Origin: Paracoccus alkenifer
GTDB lineage: Bacteria > Pseudomonadota > Alphaproteobacteria > Rhodobacterales > Rhodobacteraceae
Direction of reading: 5' to 3'
Length of the DNA stretch: 64,000 nucleotides
Assembly: GCF_900108405.1 (NCBI RefSeq)
Contig: NZ_FNXG01000002.1
Location: forward strand, 186,001 to 250,000
The notes under the pieces are model-generated. The model worked only from the letters and a program-made list of their open reading frames with translations. It did no database searches and was not told the DNA's origin. Of this stretch, positions 36,521 through 47,274 are shown piece after piece (position 1 is the first letter of the stretch; each line of letters starts with the position of its first letter). A program made the translations under genes and the position numbers.

Positions 36521-37077
36521 CCGCCCGTTTGATCGCCATTCCGGCCGCGCTGCTTGCCTCGCCCGCGCTGGCCGCCTCGGGGCCGTTCTTTTCGCTGCGC
36601 AACACCGATTTCATCGTCACGCTGTCGTTCCTCGCGTTCATCGGGATCCTGCTTTATTTCAAGATCCCGGCCGCGATCGGCAAGCTGCTGGACAAGCGCG
36701 CCGACGGCATCAAGGCCGACATCGCCGAGGCCCGCCGCCTGCGCGACGAGGCCCAGGACATCTATGCCAGCTATGAACGCCGGCAGCGCGAGGTCCACAC
36801 CCAGGCCGATGAAATCGTCGCCAACGCAAGGCGCGAGGCCGTGGCGCAGGCCGAAAAGGCCAAGCTCGACCTGCAAAAATCGATCGAGCGCCGGCTGGCC
36901 GCTGCGCAGGACCAGATCGCCGCGGCCGAGGGCGATGCCGTCCGCGCCGTCCGCGATCGCGCCGTGCAGGTTGCCATGTCCGCCGCGACCGAACTGCTGG
37001 GCGCGCAGATGGATGCGGGCGCACGCAGCGCCGGCATCGACCGCGCCATCGACGACGTGGGCCGTCACCTGAACTGA
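36517..37077 (+). CDS. atpF: ATP synthase F0 subunit b
   Basis: A 186-residue stator subunit with a membrane helix at about 25-45 (TDFIVTLSFLAFIGILLYF) and a long helix after it (ADIAEARRLRDEAQDIYASY). A signal-like hydrophobic start (MTARLIAIPAALLASPALAAS) precedes the first helix. It pairs with b' encoded immediately upstream; translation is coupled through ATGA. It is the last gene of the F0 operon, followed by a strong hairpin; the F1 genes are not in the window. Confidence 0.94.
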   Translation: MTARLIAIPAALLASPALAASGPFFSLRNTDFIVTLSFLAFIGILLYFKIPAAIGKLLDKRADGIKADIAEARRLRDEAQDIYASYERRQREVHTQADEIVANARREAVAQAEKAKLDLQKSIERRLAAAQDQIAAAEGDAVRAVRDRAVQVAMSAATELLGAQMDAGARSAGIDRAIDDVGRHLN

Positions 37078-37128
37078 CCCGCGGCCCGCAAGGCCCTTGG
37101 CAAGGCCCCCCGCCGCAAGGCCCAATGA

Positions 37129-37158
37129 AAAATCCCCGGTGTCGCCACCGGGGATTTC
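37129..37158. terminator. bidirectional terminator between atpF and ompA-like gene
   Basis: AATCCCCGGTG and CACCGGGGATT flank a short loop (TCGC), with AAAA before and TTT after. It serves the convergent atpF and OmpA-like transcripts. Confidence 0.9.
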
Positions 37159-37179
37159 CTGTTTGCGGCGCGCCTTGCC

Positions 37180-37842
37180 TTAACGGTTCGGGCGGATGAT
37201 GATTTCCACCCGGCGGTTCTGCGCCCGCCCCGCGGCGGTGTCGTTCGAGGCGATGGGCTGGCTCATCCCCATGCCGGCGATGGCGATGCGGTTGGACGAG
37301 ACCCCGCCCGCGGTCAGCACATTGGCCACCGAACGGGCACGGCGCTGCGACAGGTCGACGTTATAGGCGGCGGTGCCGGTCGAATCGGTGTGGCCGATCA
37401 CCTGGATGGTCGAGTTCGGATATTGCTGCAGGTTGCGCGCTACCACATAGAGGTCGTTCTGCGCCGGGCCCGAAATCGCCGCGCTGTCGAAGCCGAACAG
37501 CACGCTTTCCGGCAGGGTCACGTTCACCGTCTGCCCGGTGTTGGTCACCCTCACGCCGGGGGTGGTCATCTGGCTTTGCAGCGACCGCGCCTGCGCATCC
37601 AGCACTGCGCCCACGCCTGCGCCGGCAAGCCCGCCCAGGATTGCGCCCCGCGCGACGTCGCGGCCGCGGTCGTTGCCGTCCTTGTCGCGCACCGCGCCAT
37701 AGATCGCACCGGCGGCCGCGCCGGTCAGCGCGCCGGTCTGGGTGCGGCTTGCCGGCTGTCCGTAGCCATAGGGGTCGGTGGCGCAGGCGCTCAGCGCGGT
37801 CGCCCCCAGCACGGCGACGATAAGGGAAACTCGGCGGTTCAT
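37180..37842 (-). CDS. OmpA-family lipoprotein with glycine-zipper
   Basis: A 220-residue outer-membrane lipoprotein. The lipobox lies in ATALSACATDP. A glycine-zipper segment follows (GALTGAAAGAIYGAV and GAILGGLAGAGVGAVLD), then a C-terminal OmpA/Pal peptidoglycan-binding domain with VIGHTDSTGTAAYN and AQNRRVEIIIRP. ATG 37842 is chosen because the signal peptide starts there. It tethers the outer membrane to peptidoglycan. It is a stand-alone gene, sharing a bidirectional terminator with atpF. Confidence 0.92.
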   Translation of the reverse strand: MNRRVSLIVAVLGATALSACATDPYGYGQPASRTQTGALTGAAAGAIYGAVRDKDGNDRGRDVARGAILGGLAGAGVGAVLDAQARSLQSQMTTPGVRVTNTGQTVNVTLPESVLFGFDSAAISGPAQNDLYVVARNLQQYPNSTIQVIGHTDSTGTAAYNVDLSQRRARSVANVLTAGGVSSNRIAIAGMGMSQPIASNDTAAGRAQNRRVEIIIRPNR

Positions 37843-38030
37843 CTGTTCTGTCCTTTCACAAGCCAACCGGCGGCAGGGTGTCCCATACCTCCTGATCCAT
37901 CCGGTGCCGAACGGCGCAAGCCTTGCAGAAGTTCCGGGGCATCGCCATGGGAACTCACTGAAACCCTGTCACAAATCCTCGATTGCACCGTGGGCTTGCG
38001 CCCCGGCGCCGGCGCGGGCATCACCGGGGC

Positions 38031-38756
38031 ATGGCCACAGAAGCTTCGCCCAAGGCGCCCGCCCGCAAGCCCCGCCCCGCTGCCGCGACGCCGCCGGCGC
38101 GGGTGGGGCCGCCGCTCGACTATGGGCAGCAGGTGGCGATCTTCTCGATCCTGGCGGCGGCGAACCCCCGGCCCACGACCGAGCTGCAGTATCGCGACGC
38201 CTTCACCCTGCTGGTGGCGGTGGCGCTGTCGGCGCAGGCGACCGACGTGGGCGTGAACAAGGCCACGCCCGCGCTGTTCGACGCCGCCCCCACCCCGCAG
38301 GCCATGGTGGAGCTGGGGGTCGAGGGCGTGACCGAGCATATCAAGACCATCGGGCTGTTCCGGCAAAAGGCCCGCAACCTGATCGCGATGTCGCAGCGGC
38401 TGGTCGAGGTCTATGACGGCAAGGTGCCTTCGTCCCGCGCGGCGCTGATGACCCTGCCCGGGGTGGGGCGCAAGACCGCCAATGTGGTGCTGAACACGAT
38501 CTGGCGGGTGCCGGCGCAGGCGGTGGACACGCATATCTTCCGCGTCGGCAACCGCACCCGCATCGCCCCCGGCCGCTCTGAGGCCGAGGTCGAGCGCGCG
38601 ATCGAGGACAACGTGCCCGCCGAGTTCCAGCAGGACGCGCATCACTGGCTGATCCTGCACGGCCGCTATATCTGTCAGGCCCGACGCCCGCGCTGCCCGA
38701 TCTGCCCGATCCGCGAGCTGTGCCCGTATGAGCCCAAGACCACCGATCCCGTCTGA
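38031..38756 (+). CDS. nth: endonuclease III
   Basis: A 241-residue base-excision repair DNA glycosylase/AP lyase for oxidised pyrimidines. The helix-hairpin-helix LPGVGRKTANVV contains catalytic Lys148, and Asp166 lies 18 residues on in VDTHIFRV, the same spacing as in E. coli Nth. The [4Fe-4S] cluster ligands CX6CX2CX5C are intact near the C-terminus (CQARRPRCPICPIRELC). An N-terminal Ala/Pro-rich tail of about 25 residues is extra. ATG 38031 is used because the GTG starts further upstream add sequence absent from the family. Confidence 0.96.
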   Translation: MATEASPKAPARKPRPAAATPPARVGPPLDYGQQVAIFSILAAANPRPTTELQYRDAFTLLVAVALSAQATDVGVNKATPALFDAAPTPQAMVELGVEGVTEHIKTIGLFRQKARNLIAMSQRLVEVYDGKVPSSRAALMTLPGVGRKTANVVLNTIWRVPAQAVDTHIFRVGNRTRIAPGRSEAEVERAIEDNVPAEFQQDAHHWLILHGRYICQARRPRCPICPIRELCPYEPKTTDPV

Positions 38757-38823
38757 TTTCCGTGGCTTGCCCTTGGCGGTCGCAGCGGGTTTAAGCGGCC
38801 GGATAGTGATTTGAGGGTTGGAC

Positions 38824-39810
38824 ATGGCATATCGGGTGATCGGCATCGGCAATGCGGTGATGGACGTGATCGCGCCGGTCACCGACGCGGTGCTGGATGA
38901 GCTGGGCATTGCCCGCGGCGTCATGGCGCTGGTCGAGCGCGACCGGTCCGAACAGTTGATGGCAGCCGCCACCGGCGCGCGGCTGGTGCCGGGCGGATCG
39001 GTCGCCAACACCATGGCCGGGCTGGGGCGGCTGGGGCTGTCCACCGCCTGTATCGGCCGGGTCGCCGACGACGATCTGGGCCGCGCCTATGTCCGGCAGA
39101 CCGTGGCCGAAGGCAGCGATTTCGTGAATCCGCCGGTGGCGGGGGCGGGGCTGCCGACCTCGCGCTCGATCATCTTCGTGACGCCGGACGGCGAGCGTTC
39201 GATGAACACCTGGCTGGGGATCTCGGCGGAGCTCGACGAAAGCGACGTGGACGAGGCGTTGTTCACCGACGGTTGCTGGCTGTTTCTGGAAGGCTATCTG
39301 TTCGACAAGGACAAGGGCAAGGCCGCGTTCCACAAGGCCGCGCAGGCGGCACGGGCGGCGGGCGGGCAGGCCGGCATCGCGCTGAGCGACCCGTTCTGCG
39401 TGGACCGCCACCGCGAAGATTTCCGCCGGCTGGTGGCGGGGCCGATGGATTACGTCATCGGCAATGTGCATGAATGGCTGGCGCTGTATCAGGTCGCGGA
39501 TCTTGACGAGGCGCTGCGGCTGGCCGCCGCCGACTGCGGCACGGTGGTCTGCACCCGCTCGGGCGAGGACGCGATCCTGATCCGCGGGGATGAACGGGCG
39601 ATGGCGCCGGTCCATGCGGTCACCCCGGTCGATGCCACCGGCGCCGGCGACCAGTTCGCCGCCGGGTTGATCCATGGGCTGGTGACCGGCCGCCCGCTTG
39701 CCGTCGCCGGCCGCATGGGCTGCATCGCCGCGGCCGAGGTGATCTCTCACGTTGGGGCCCGGCCTCAGGCGGATGTGCTGGCGCTGTTCCGGGCCGAAGG
39801 GCTGGTCTGA
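38824..39810 (+). CDS. adenosine kinase-like PfkB-family sugar kinase
   Basis: A 328-residue PfkB-family kinase. The N-terminal substrate region VIGIGNAVMDVIAPV and the PGGSVANTMAGLGRLG block are adenosine-kinase-like, and the C-terminal DATGAGDQFAAG is PfkB signature 2 with the catalytic Asp. ATG 38824 is preferred over an in-frame TTG two codons upstream. It probably phosphorylates adenosine to AMP; ribokinase-type substrates are the alternative. Single gene, followed by facing repeat copies. Confidence 0.88.
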   Translation: MAYRVIGIGNAVMDVIAPVTDAVLDELGIARGVMALVERDRSEQLMAAATGARLVPGGSVANTMAGLGRLGLSTACIGRVADDDLGRAYVRQTVAEGSDFVNPPVAGAGLPTSRSIIFVTPDGERSMNTWLGISAELDESDVDEALFTDGCWLFLEGYLFDKDKGKAAFHKAAQAARAAGGQAGIALSDPFCVDRHREDFRRLVAGPMDYVIGNVHEWLALYQVADLDEALRLAAADCGTVVCTRSGEDAILIRGDERAMAPVHAVTPVDATGAGDQFAAGLIHGLVTGRPLAVAGRMGCIAAAEVISHVGARPQADVLALFRAEGLV

Positions 39811-39903
39811 GGGGTTTGGGCGGATTTTCTGCGCGCCATAAAGCCCGCCGCCAGGCACTGTGACCACGCCGCTGCGACCCCGCGCCGCTGTGCCTTGTGG
39901 CAC

Positions 39904-39944
39904 GGCCGGAGCCTCCGGCGGGGATATTTTCATGATGAAGATGG
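39904..39944 (+). repeat. GGGATATTT intergenic repeat, type A
   Basis: GGCCGGAGCCTCCGGCGGGG followed by ATATTTTCATGATGAAGATGG. It faces the inverted copy at 39981, and the 19-base match between their inner parts makes the pair a long potential hairpin with a 37-base loop. Confidence 0.85.
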
Positions 39945-39980
39945 ACGCGGGAGGTATCGAACGGAAGCAACGCCCGCTCG

Positions 39981-40025
39981 TTCTTCATCATGAAAATATC
40001 CCGGGGGTGCGGGGGCTGGCCCCCG
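39981..40025 (-). repeat. GGGATATTT intergenic repeat, type B, inverted
   Basis: TTCTTCATCATGAAAATATC leads into CCGGGGGTGCGGGGGCTGGC and CCCCG. It is nearly identical to the copy at 11630. Beyond it, GGGGCCGG and CCGGCCCC (40063-40090) form another stem next to the fadJ stop. Confidence 0.85.
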
Positions 40026-40094
40026 CTTCGGCGGTTCTTGATAATACCGGGTTGTAATGACAGGGGCCGGACCGCACCGACCCGGCCCCCGCGT

Positions 40095-42278
40095 TCACGC
40101 CGCCGCGGCCTGCGCCCCGAAGCGGCCGTAGAAGCTGTCACCCTTGGCCGCCATGTCGCGCAGCAGGGCGGGCGGGGCAAAGCGGTCGCCGTGGTCCGCG
40201 GCCAGCGCTTCCGCGATCTCGACTGCGCGTTCGGCGCCCAGCATGTCCAGCCAGCCGAACGGCCCGCCCGTCCAGGGCGCGAAGCCCCAGCCGAGGATGG
40301 CGCCCACGTCGCCTTCGCGGATATCGGTCAGCACGCCCTGTTCCAGCGCCCGCACGGCCTCGAGCGCCTGAGCGAACATCAGCCGGTGCTGCACTTCGGT
40401 CAGTTCCGGCTGGCCCTCGGCGCGCGGATAGTCCGCGGCAAGCCCCTCCCACAGCCCCTGCCGCTTGCCGGCGTCGTCATAGGCATAAAACCCCGCCTTG
40501 GCCTTGCGCCCCAGCCGCCCGGCTTTTTCCATCGCAAAGATCACCGCGTCCACTGCCTCGTCGGGATAGGCGTCGCCCATCGCTTTGCGGGTGGCGCGGG
40601 CGATGCGGGCGCCCAGCTCGATCGAGGTTTCATCAACCAGTTGCAGCGGCCCCAGCGGCATCCCCATCAGCCGCGCGGCATTCTCGATCAGCACCGGGTT
40701 CACCCCTTCGCCGACCATGCGGATGCCTTCGTTGATATAGGGGATGATGCAGCGGTTGGCGTAGAAGAACCGCGCGTCGTTCACCACGATCGGGGTCTTG
40801 CGGATCTGGCGCACGAAATCCAGTGCCTTGGCCACCGCACGGTCGCCGGTCTCGCGTCCGCGGATGATTTCCACCAGCGCCATCTTGTCCACCGGGCTGA
40901 AGAAATGGATGCCGATGAACTGCTCGGGTCGGCTTGAGGCTTTCGCCAGCTCGCTGATCGGCAGGGTCGAGGTGTTGGTGGCAAAGATCGCATCCGCGGG
41001 GATCACGGCTTCGGCTTTCGCGGTGACCTCGGCCTTGACCGATGGATCCTCGAACACCGCCTCGACGATCAGGTCGCAGCCGTTCAGCGCGGCGTAATCG
41101 GTGGTGGCGGTGATGTGTGCCAGCACCTCGGCCTTGCGTGCCTCGGTCAGCTTCCTGCGGCTGATGCCCTTGTCGAGGATGCCGGCGGAATGCGCCTTGC
41201 CGCGGTCCGCGGCCTCTTGCGTGGAATCGATCAGCACCACCTCGATCCCGGCATTTGCCGCGACATGGGCGATGCCCGCGCCCATCATGCCGGCGCCCAG
41301 CACGCCCAGCTTGCGCACCCGCTGGTCGGGGACATCGGGGCGGTTTGCGCCTTTTTCCAGCGCTTCCTTGCTGATGAACAGGCTGCGGATCATGTTCCCG
41401 GCCGAGGGGTTCATCAGCACATTGGTGAACCAGCGCGCCTCGATCCGCAGGGCGGTGTCGAAATCGACCTGAGCGCCCTCGTAGACTGCCGACAGCAGCG
41501 CGCGGGCGGCGGGATAGACCCCCATGGTCTTGCCCATCACCATGGCATTGGCGCCCAGAAAGGTCATGAAGCCGGCCGGGTGCCACGGATCGCCGCCGGG
41601 CATCTTGTAGCCCTTGGCGTCCCACGGCTTGACCAGATCGGCGTCTTGGGCCGACAGCACCCAGTCCCGCGCCGCCGCCACCGGATCGGCCACCACCTCG
41701 TCGATGGCGCCCGCGGCCTTGGCCTTGGCCGGGTCGTTCAGCTTGCCCTCCAGCAGCAAGGGCGCCGCCGCCATTGCGCCCAGCTTGCGCGACAGCCGCG
41801 TGGTGCCGCCGGCGCCGGGGAAGATGCCGACCATGATTTCCGGCAGGCCGATCCTGGCCTTGGGGTTATCGGCGGCAAAGATGCGGTGGCAGGCCAGCGG
41901 CAGCTCCAGCCCGATCCCCAGCGCGGTGCCGGGGAGGGCGGCGGCGATGGGCTTGCCGCCCTTCAGGGTGCGGGCGTCCATGCCCGCGCGCTCGATCTTG
42001 CGCAGCAGGTGGTGCAGGCTCATCACCCCGTCGAACACCGCCTGCGGGCCGCCCTGTTTCATGCCGGCCAGCACGTTGAGATCCATCCCGGCGGCGAAAT
42101 CAGCCTTGCCCGAGGTGATGACGATGCCCTTGACCGCATCATCGGCCAGCGCGTCGTCGATCAGCCGCGACAGTTCCGCGGCGCCGTCCATCGACAGCAC
42201 GTTCATCGACTTGCCCGGCACGTCCCAGGTGATGGTGGCGACGCCGTCAGCGTCCTTTTCCATGGTGAAGTCGGTCAT
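40095..42278 (-). CDS. fadJ: bifunctional enoyl-CoA hydratase/3-hydroxyacyl-CoA dehydrogenase
   Basis: A 727-residue FadB/FadJ-type multifunctional enzyme for fatty-acid beta-oxidation. The N-terminal crotonase domain (1-290) has FAAGMDLNVLAG and the glycine-rich GIFPGAGGTTRL. The dehydrogenase half begins with GAGMMGAGIAHVAANAG and VVLID, followed by FIGIHFFSPVDKMALVEI and the C-terminal 3HCDH domains (GLWEGLAADYPR). Complete. It follows fadA by three bases and forms the trifunctional complex with it. Whether it is the aerobic or anaerobic type cannot be told. Confidence 0.93.
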   Translation of the reverse strand: MTDFTMEKDADGVATITWDVPGKSMNVLSMDGAAELSRLIDDALADDAVKGIVITSGKADFAAGMDLNVLAGMKQGGPQAVFDGVMSLHHLLRKIERAGMDARTLKGGKPIAAALPGTALGIGLELPLACHRIFAADNPKARIGLPEIMVGIFPGAGGTTRLSRKLGAMAAAPLLLEGKLNDPAKAKAAGAIDEVVADPVAAARDWVLSAQDADLVKPWDAKGYKMPGGDPWHPAGFMTFLGANAMVMGKTMGVYPAARALLSAVYEGAQVDFDTALRIEARWFTNVLMNPSAGNMIRSLFISKEALEKGANRPDVPDQRVRKLGVLGAGMMGAGIAHVAANAGIEVVLIDSTQEAADRGKAHSAGILDKGISRRKLTEARKAEVLAHITATTDYAALNGCDLIVEAVFEDPSVKAEVTAKAEAVIPADAIFATNTSTLPISELAKASSRPEQFIGIHFFSPVDKMALVEIIRGRETGDRAVAKALDFVRQIRKTPIVVNDARFFYANRCIIPYINEGIRMVGEGVNPVLIENAARLMGMPLGPLQLVDETSIELGARIARATRKAMGDAYPDEAVDAVIFAMEKAGRLGRKAKAGFYAYDDAGKRQGLWEGLAADYPRAEGQPELTEVQHRLMFAQALEAVRALEQGVLTDIREGDVGAILGWGFAPWTGGPFGWLDMLGAERAVEIAEALAADHGDRFAPPALLRDMAAKGDSFYGRFGAQAAAA

Positions 42279-42281
42279 CTC

Positions 42282-43493
<1,212 letters not shown>

Positions 43494-43525
43494 GGATCCT
43501 CCGATGCGATCAAGGTGCAGGCGAA

Positions 43526-43577
43526 CCGGGGGCTTCGCGCCCCCGGACCCCCGCGGGATATTTTCATGATGAAGAAG
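43526..43577 (+). repeat. GGGATATTT intergenic repeat, type B
   Basis: CCGGGGGCTTCGCGCCCCCGG followed by ACCCCCGCGGGATATTTTC and ATGATGAAGAAGG. It lies just upstream of the fadA start and faces the inverted copy at 43718. The 140 bases between show no gene. Confidence 0.85.
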
Positions 43578-43717
43578 GGGCGGGTTAACCGGTTTTCAAC
43601 CATTCTGCGCCACTCTGGCCGGGCGGTACAGGCGGGGACGCCGATGACCGCTGATGGAGAAGGAAGCCCCGGCCCGCGCCATTGATGCCGATGGCCGCGC
43701 GCGGGTCGGGGCCGCGT

Positions 43718-43753
43718 CCATCTTCATCATGAAAATATCCCCGCCGGAGGCCT
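43718..43753 (-). repeat. GGGATATTT intergenic repeat, type A, inverted
   Basis: CCATCTTCATCATGAAAATA then TCCCCGCCGGAGGC, the reverse of the copy at 39904 but with the 5' hairpin partly lost. It lies 32 bases past the acyl-CoA dehydrogenase stop. Confidence 0.8.
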
Positions 43754-43785
43754 CGGTGGTGCCACAGGCGGGAATGGTTGCCATT

Positions 43786-45561
43786 TCAGAACTGCTCGGC
43801 CGCAAGCGCCATCACCGGCGCGGCGCCTGAACGGATGCGGGCCAGATGCGTCGCGGTGATCGGCAGTTGCCGCGCCATGTAGTAGCGGCCGGTTGCCAGC
43901 TTGGTCTCGTAAAAGCCGGGATCGTCGGTGCCTGCGTCCAGCGCTGCTTGTGCGGCGACCGCCATGCGGCCCCACATCAGCCCCAGCGCCACCTGTCCGA
44001 ACAGATGCATGAAGTCGTAGGATCCGGCCAGCGCGTCGTTGGGGCTTTTCATCCCCCGTTCCATGAAGAACATCGCTGCCGCCTGCAAATCCTTGGATGC
44101 GGCCTTGAGCGGGTCGAGGAAATCGGTCTTGAGCGCCTCGTCAGCGCCGTGTTCGGCGATGAAGCCCTTGACCATCTCGAAAAACGCCATGACATGCTTG
44201 CCGCCGTCCTGCGCCAGCTTGCGGCCCACCAGGTCCAGCGCCTGAATGCCGTTCGCGCCCTCGTAGATCATCGGGATGCGGGCGTCGCGGACGAACTGCG
44301 ACATGCCGGTTTCCTCGATATAGCCGTGGCCGCCGAACACCTGCTGCGCCTGCACGGCGCTGTCGAAGCCCTTGTCGGTCAAAAAGCCCTTGATGACCGG
44401 GGTCAGCAGCGACACCAGCCCCTCGGCGTCCGCGTCGCCCTGATGGCCGCGGTCGATCAGGTCGGCGCCCCAGAAGGTCAGCGCCCGCGCGCCTTCCAGA
44501 AAGGATTTCTGGTCCATCAGCGCGCGGCGGATGTCGGGGTGGACGATGATCGGATCGGCGGGGCCGGCGGGGTTTTCCGCGCCGGTCACCGCGCGGCCTT
44601 GCAGGCGTTCGCGGGCATAGGCGACGGCGTTCTGATAGGCGCCCTCGGCCACGGCATAGCCTTGCAGCCCGACCCCCAGCCGCGCCTCGTTCATCATGGT
44701 GAACATGGCGCGCATGCCCTTGTGCAGGTCGCCCAGCAGCCAGCCGCGCGCGCCGTCGTAATCCATCACGCAGGTGGCATTGCCGTGGATGCCCATCTTT
44801 TCTTCCAGCTTGCCGACGCTGACCGCGTTGCGCGCGCCAAGGCTGCCGTTCTCGTTCACCAGGAACTTGGGCACGATGAACAGGCTGATGCCTTTGGTCC
44901 CTTCGCCGCCGCCGGGGGCCTTGGCCAGCACCAGATGGATCACGTTTTCCGCCAGATCATGGTCGCCGGCCGAGATGAAGATCTTTTGCCCGGTGATCAG
45001 GTAGCTGCCGTCGTCCTGCGGTTCCGCCTTGGTGCGCAGCAGGCCCAGATCGGTGCCGCAGTGCGGTTCCGTCAGGTTCATGGTGCCGGTCCATTCGCAG
45101 CTGACCATCCGCGGCAGATACATCGCCTTTTGCGCGTCGGTGCCGTGGGCGTGGATCGCCGAATAGGCGCCGTGGGTCAGGCCCTGATACATGTTGAAGG
45201 CCATGTTGGCGCTGACGAACATCTCGTTTGCCGCCACGTTCAGCACATAGGGCATCCCTTGGCCGCCGTATTCCGGGTCGCAGTCAAGCCCGGTCCAGCC
45301 GCCCTCGCGCATGGCGTCAAAGGCGCGGTCAAAGCCGGCCGGGGTGCGAACGGCGCCGTTTTCCAGCACACAGCCCTGACGGTCGCCGGTGGCGTTCAGG
45401 GGTTCCAGCACCTCGGAGGCCAGCTGGCCGGCGGCGTCCAGCACCGCCTGGGTGAAGGATACGTCCAGTTCGTCGCGGCCGGGCAGGTCGGATTCGGAAA
45501 TCCGCAGCAGCTCGTGCAGCAGGAACTGCATGTCTTTGATCGGGGCGTTGTAGGCGGTCAT
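43786..45561 (-). CDS. acyl-CoA dehydrogenase, DmdC/FadE-like long form
   Basis: A 591-residue flavoprotein acyl-CoA dehydrogenase with an extra C-terminal domain, a form shared with 3-methylmercaptopropionyl-CoA dehydrogenase (DmdC) and several FadE-like enzymes. Visible blocks are [34 protein letters not shown], and [24 protein letters not shown] 45561 follows CGAGGAGGC and matches the family N-terminus ([18 protein letters not shown]). Substrate chain length is not determinable. Adjacent to fadA/fadJ and a MerR regulator, so fatty-acid degradation is the likely role; DMSP degradation is a possibility. Confidence 0.9.
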   Translation of the reverse strand: MTAYNAPIKDMQFLLHELLRISESDLPGRDELDVSFTQAVLDAAGQLASEVLEPLNATGDRQGCVLENGAVRTPAGFDRAFDAMREGGWTGLDCDPEYGGQGMPYVLNVAANEMFVSANMAFNMYQGLTHGAYSAIHAHGTDAQKAMYLPRMVSCEWTGTMNLTEPHCGTDLGLLRTKAEPQDDGSYLITGQKIFISAGDHDLAENVIHLVLAKAPGGGEGTKGISLFIVPKFLVNENGSLGARNAVSVGKLEEKMGIHGNATCVMDYDGARGWLLGDLHKGMRAMFTMMNEARLGVGLQGYAVAEGAYQNAVAYARERLQGRAVTGAENPAGPADPIIVHPDIRRALMDQKSFLEGARALTFWGADLIDRGHQGDADAEGLVSLLTPVIKGFLTDKGFDSAVQAQQVFGGHGYIEETGMSQFVRDARIPMIYEGANGIQALDLVGRKLAQDGGKHVMAFFEMVKGFIAEHGADEALKTDFLDPLKAASKDLQAAAMFFMERGMKSPNDALAGSYDFMHLFGQVALGLMWGRMAVAAQAALDAGTDDPGFYETKLATGRYYMARQLPITATHLARIRSGAAPVMALAAEQF

Positions 45562-45755
45562 GGTGCCTCCTCGGCGTTCATCGGTGGGGCTGGCCGGTCG
45601 GGCCATGTGGTCGGCGCGCGGGGGCCGCAATTCGCGGCAAGCCCTTGGCCGGCATGGCACAGCCCGTGTGTGCGGCCCGCTGTCCACCAATGGATACAGC
45701 CCCGCCGGCGTTCCGCCAGCAGGGACGCTGCGTCATCGCCGCGGGTGCCGCTGGG

Positions 45756-46208
45756 TCAGTCGCCGCCGCCGCCCGTGTCGTCGCCTGCGCCGTTATCCGC
45801 GCCGTTCCCGGCCGGCTCGTCCTCTGCCGCGGGCAGCCTGGCCACCAGCGCCACGGTTTCGTCGCGCAGCTTGCGCAGGTCGGCGATGGCCGCGTCGATT
45901 TCGTCGCGCTGCGCGGCCAGCACGTCCAGCTGCCTGGTCGCGAACTCGATCCAGACCTCGTATTGCGCGCGGGTGCCGTCCTGCTGATACATCAGCAGCC
46001 ACTGGCGGATTTCCTCGAGGCTGAAGCCGAAGCGGCGACCGCGCATGATCAGCTTCATCCGCGCGATCTCGCGCGGGCCATACCAGCGGGCGCGGCCCTC
46101 GCGCAGGGGGCTCAACAGCTCGATGTATTCGTAATAGCGCAAGGTCCGGGGGGTGACCCCGAATGTCTCGCACATCTCTTTGAAACTGATATGGCTTTCG
46201 TCTCGCAT
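45756..46208 (-). CDS. MerR-family regulator, candidate beta-oxidation regulator
   Basis: A 150-residue MerR-type regulator. The N-terminal winged helix has FGVTPRTLRYYEYIELLSP, the dimerisation coiled coil follows (LDVLAAQRDEIDAAIADLRKL), and the tail is acidic and low complexity. No Cys-rich metal loop is present. LiuR-type MerR proteins control leucine/isovalerate and beta-oxidation genes in related organisms; the position directly upstream of the acyl-CoA dehydrogenase and fad genes suggests such a role. The binding site was not identified. Confidence 0.8.
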   Translation of the reverse strand: MRDESHISFKEMCETFGVTPRTLRYYEYIELLSPLREGRARWYGPREIARMKLIMRGRRFGFSLEEIRQWLLMYQQDGTRAQYEVWIEFATRQLDVLAAQRDEIDAAIADLRKLRDETVALVARLPAAEDEPAGNGADNGAGDDTGGGGD

Positions 46209-46354
46209 CCTGCCTTTCCCGGCTGCCTGTGAAACCCTAGCGCAGCCCCGGCGCGATCTCAACCGCGGCGCTTGCCGTCGGGGCAGGCTTGCGGTGCCGC
46301 GCGGGGCGGGGCAGTGACAGGGGGCAAGGCGCAGGGTGCAAAGGAAGAACGGCG

Positions 46355-46792
46355 ATGGAAAACCAGTCCGGCAACGACGCGCAGGTGGCCGATTCGATCG
46401 CCCGCCGCTTCATGGAGGTGGTGCCCCATGCCGACGCCCTGGGGATGGAGATCGTCGCGGCCACCCCCGGCTGCGTCGAGGTGGCGATGCCCTGGGCGCC
46501 GGAATTCGTCGGCGATCCGCGCACCGGGGTGCTGCATGGCGGCGTGATCTCGGCGCTGATGGACATGAGCTGCGGGCTGTCGGTGCTGTGCCACCCCTCG
46601 CATCCGCCGGTGACGGCGACCATCGACCTGCGGATCGACTATCTGCGCTCGGCCACGCCGGGCCAGAGGGTCAGGGCGCGGGCGGAATGTTTCCACGTCA
46701 CCCGCTCGGTCGCATTCGTGCGGGCGGTGGCGCGCGACGAAGGCGACACGCCGGTGGCCACGGCGACCGGCACCTTCACGGTGGGGGTGTGA
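46355..46792 (+). CDS. PaaI-family thioesterase (hotdog fold), first of a pair
   Basis: A 145-residue hotdog protein with the PaaI/YbgC-like motif HGGVISALMDMSCGLSVL and TIDLRIDYLRSATPG. It cleaves an acyl- or aryl-CoA thioester; the substrate is unknown. ATG 46355 is preceded by AAGGAAGA. It is divergent from the MerR gene and two bases before a second thioesterase gene of the same fold. Confidence 0.87.
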   Translation: MENQSGNDAQVADSIARRFMEVVPHADALGMEIVAATPGCVEVAMPWAPEFVGDPRTGVLHGGVISALMDMSCGLSVLCHPSHPPVTATIDLRIDYLRSATPGQRVRARAECFHVTRSVAFVRAVARDEGDTPVATATGTFTVGV

Positions 46793-46793
46793 C

Positions 46794-47261
46794 ATGGGGC
46801 TGACGCGCGAATCGGTGATCGACGGGCTGCTGGCCAAGGTTCCGTATTTCGGCTGGCTGGGGGTGCAGGTGGACCGCCGCGGGGATGAGCTGACCACCGT
46901 GCTGCCCTTTGCCGGGCGGCTGATCGGCAACCCCGCGCTGCCCGCGCTGCACGGAGGCGTCACCGCGGCGTTTCTGGAAACCGCGGCGCTTGTGGAACTG
47001 GTCTGGACCGCGATGGGCGACGAGCGCGGCGGCTTTCTGCCCATCGAGCAGGACGAATCGATGCCCCGGCTGCCCAAGACCATTGATTTCACCATCGACT
47101 ATCTGCGTTCAGGGCTGGCGCGGGACGCCTATGCCCGCGGCCGGGTGGTGCGGCTGGGGCGGCGCTATGCCAGCGTGCAGGTCGAGGCGTGGCAGGAAAA
47201 CCGCTCGCGGCTGTTTGCGCAGGCGACGGGGCATTTCCTGATGCCGCAGCCCCGCGACTAG
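46794..47261 (+). CDS. PaaI-family thioesterase, second of a pair
   Basis: A 155-residue hotdog protein. The active region is LHGGVTAAFLETAALVEL and DFTIDYLRSGLARDAYARG. The first copy has a closely similar DLRIDYLRS block, so the pair may form a heteromer or reflect a tandem duplication. It starts one base after the previous stop. Neighbouring beta-oxidation genes suggest acyl-CoA substrates. Confidence 0.87.
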   Translation: MGLTRESVIDGLLAKVPYFGWLGVQVDRRGDELTTVLPFAGRLIGNPALPALHGGVTAAFLETAALVELVWTAMGDERGGFLPIEQDESMPRLPKTIDFTIDYLRSGLARDAYARGRVVRLGRRYASVQVEAWQENRSRLFAQATGHFLMPQPRD

Positions 47262-47274
47262 CCGGGCCGCGCGC

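Noticed and set aside
43578-43717. Possible small RNA between facing repeats
   Set aside because: Only 140 bases without promoter, terminator or conserved structure that I could pick out; left as unexplained spacer.
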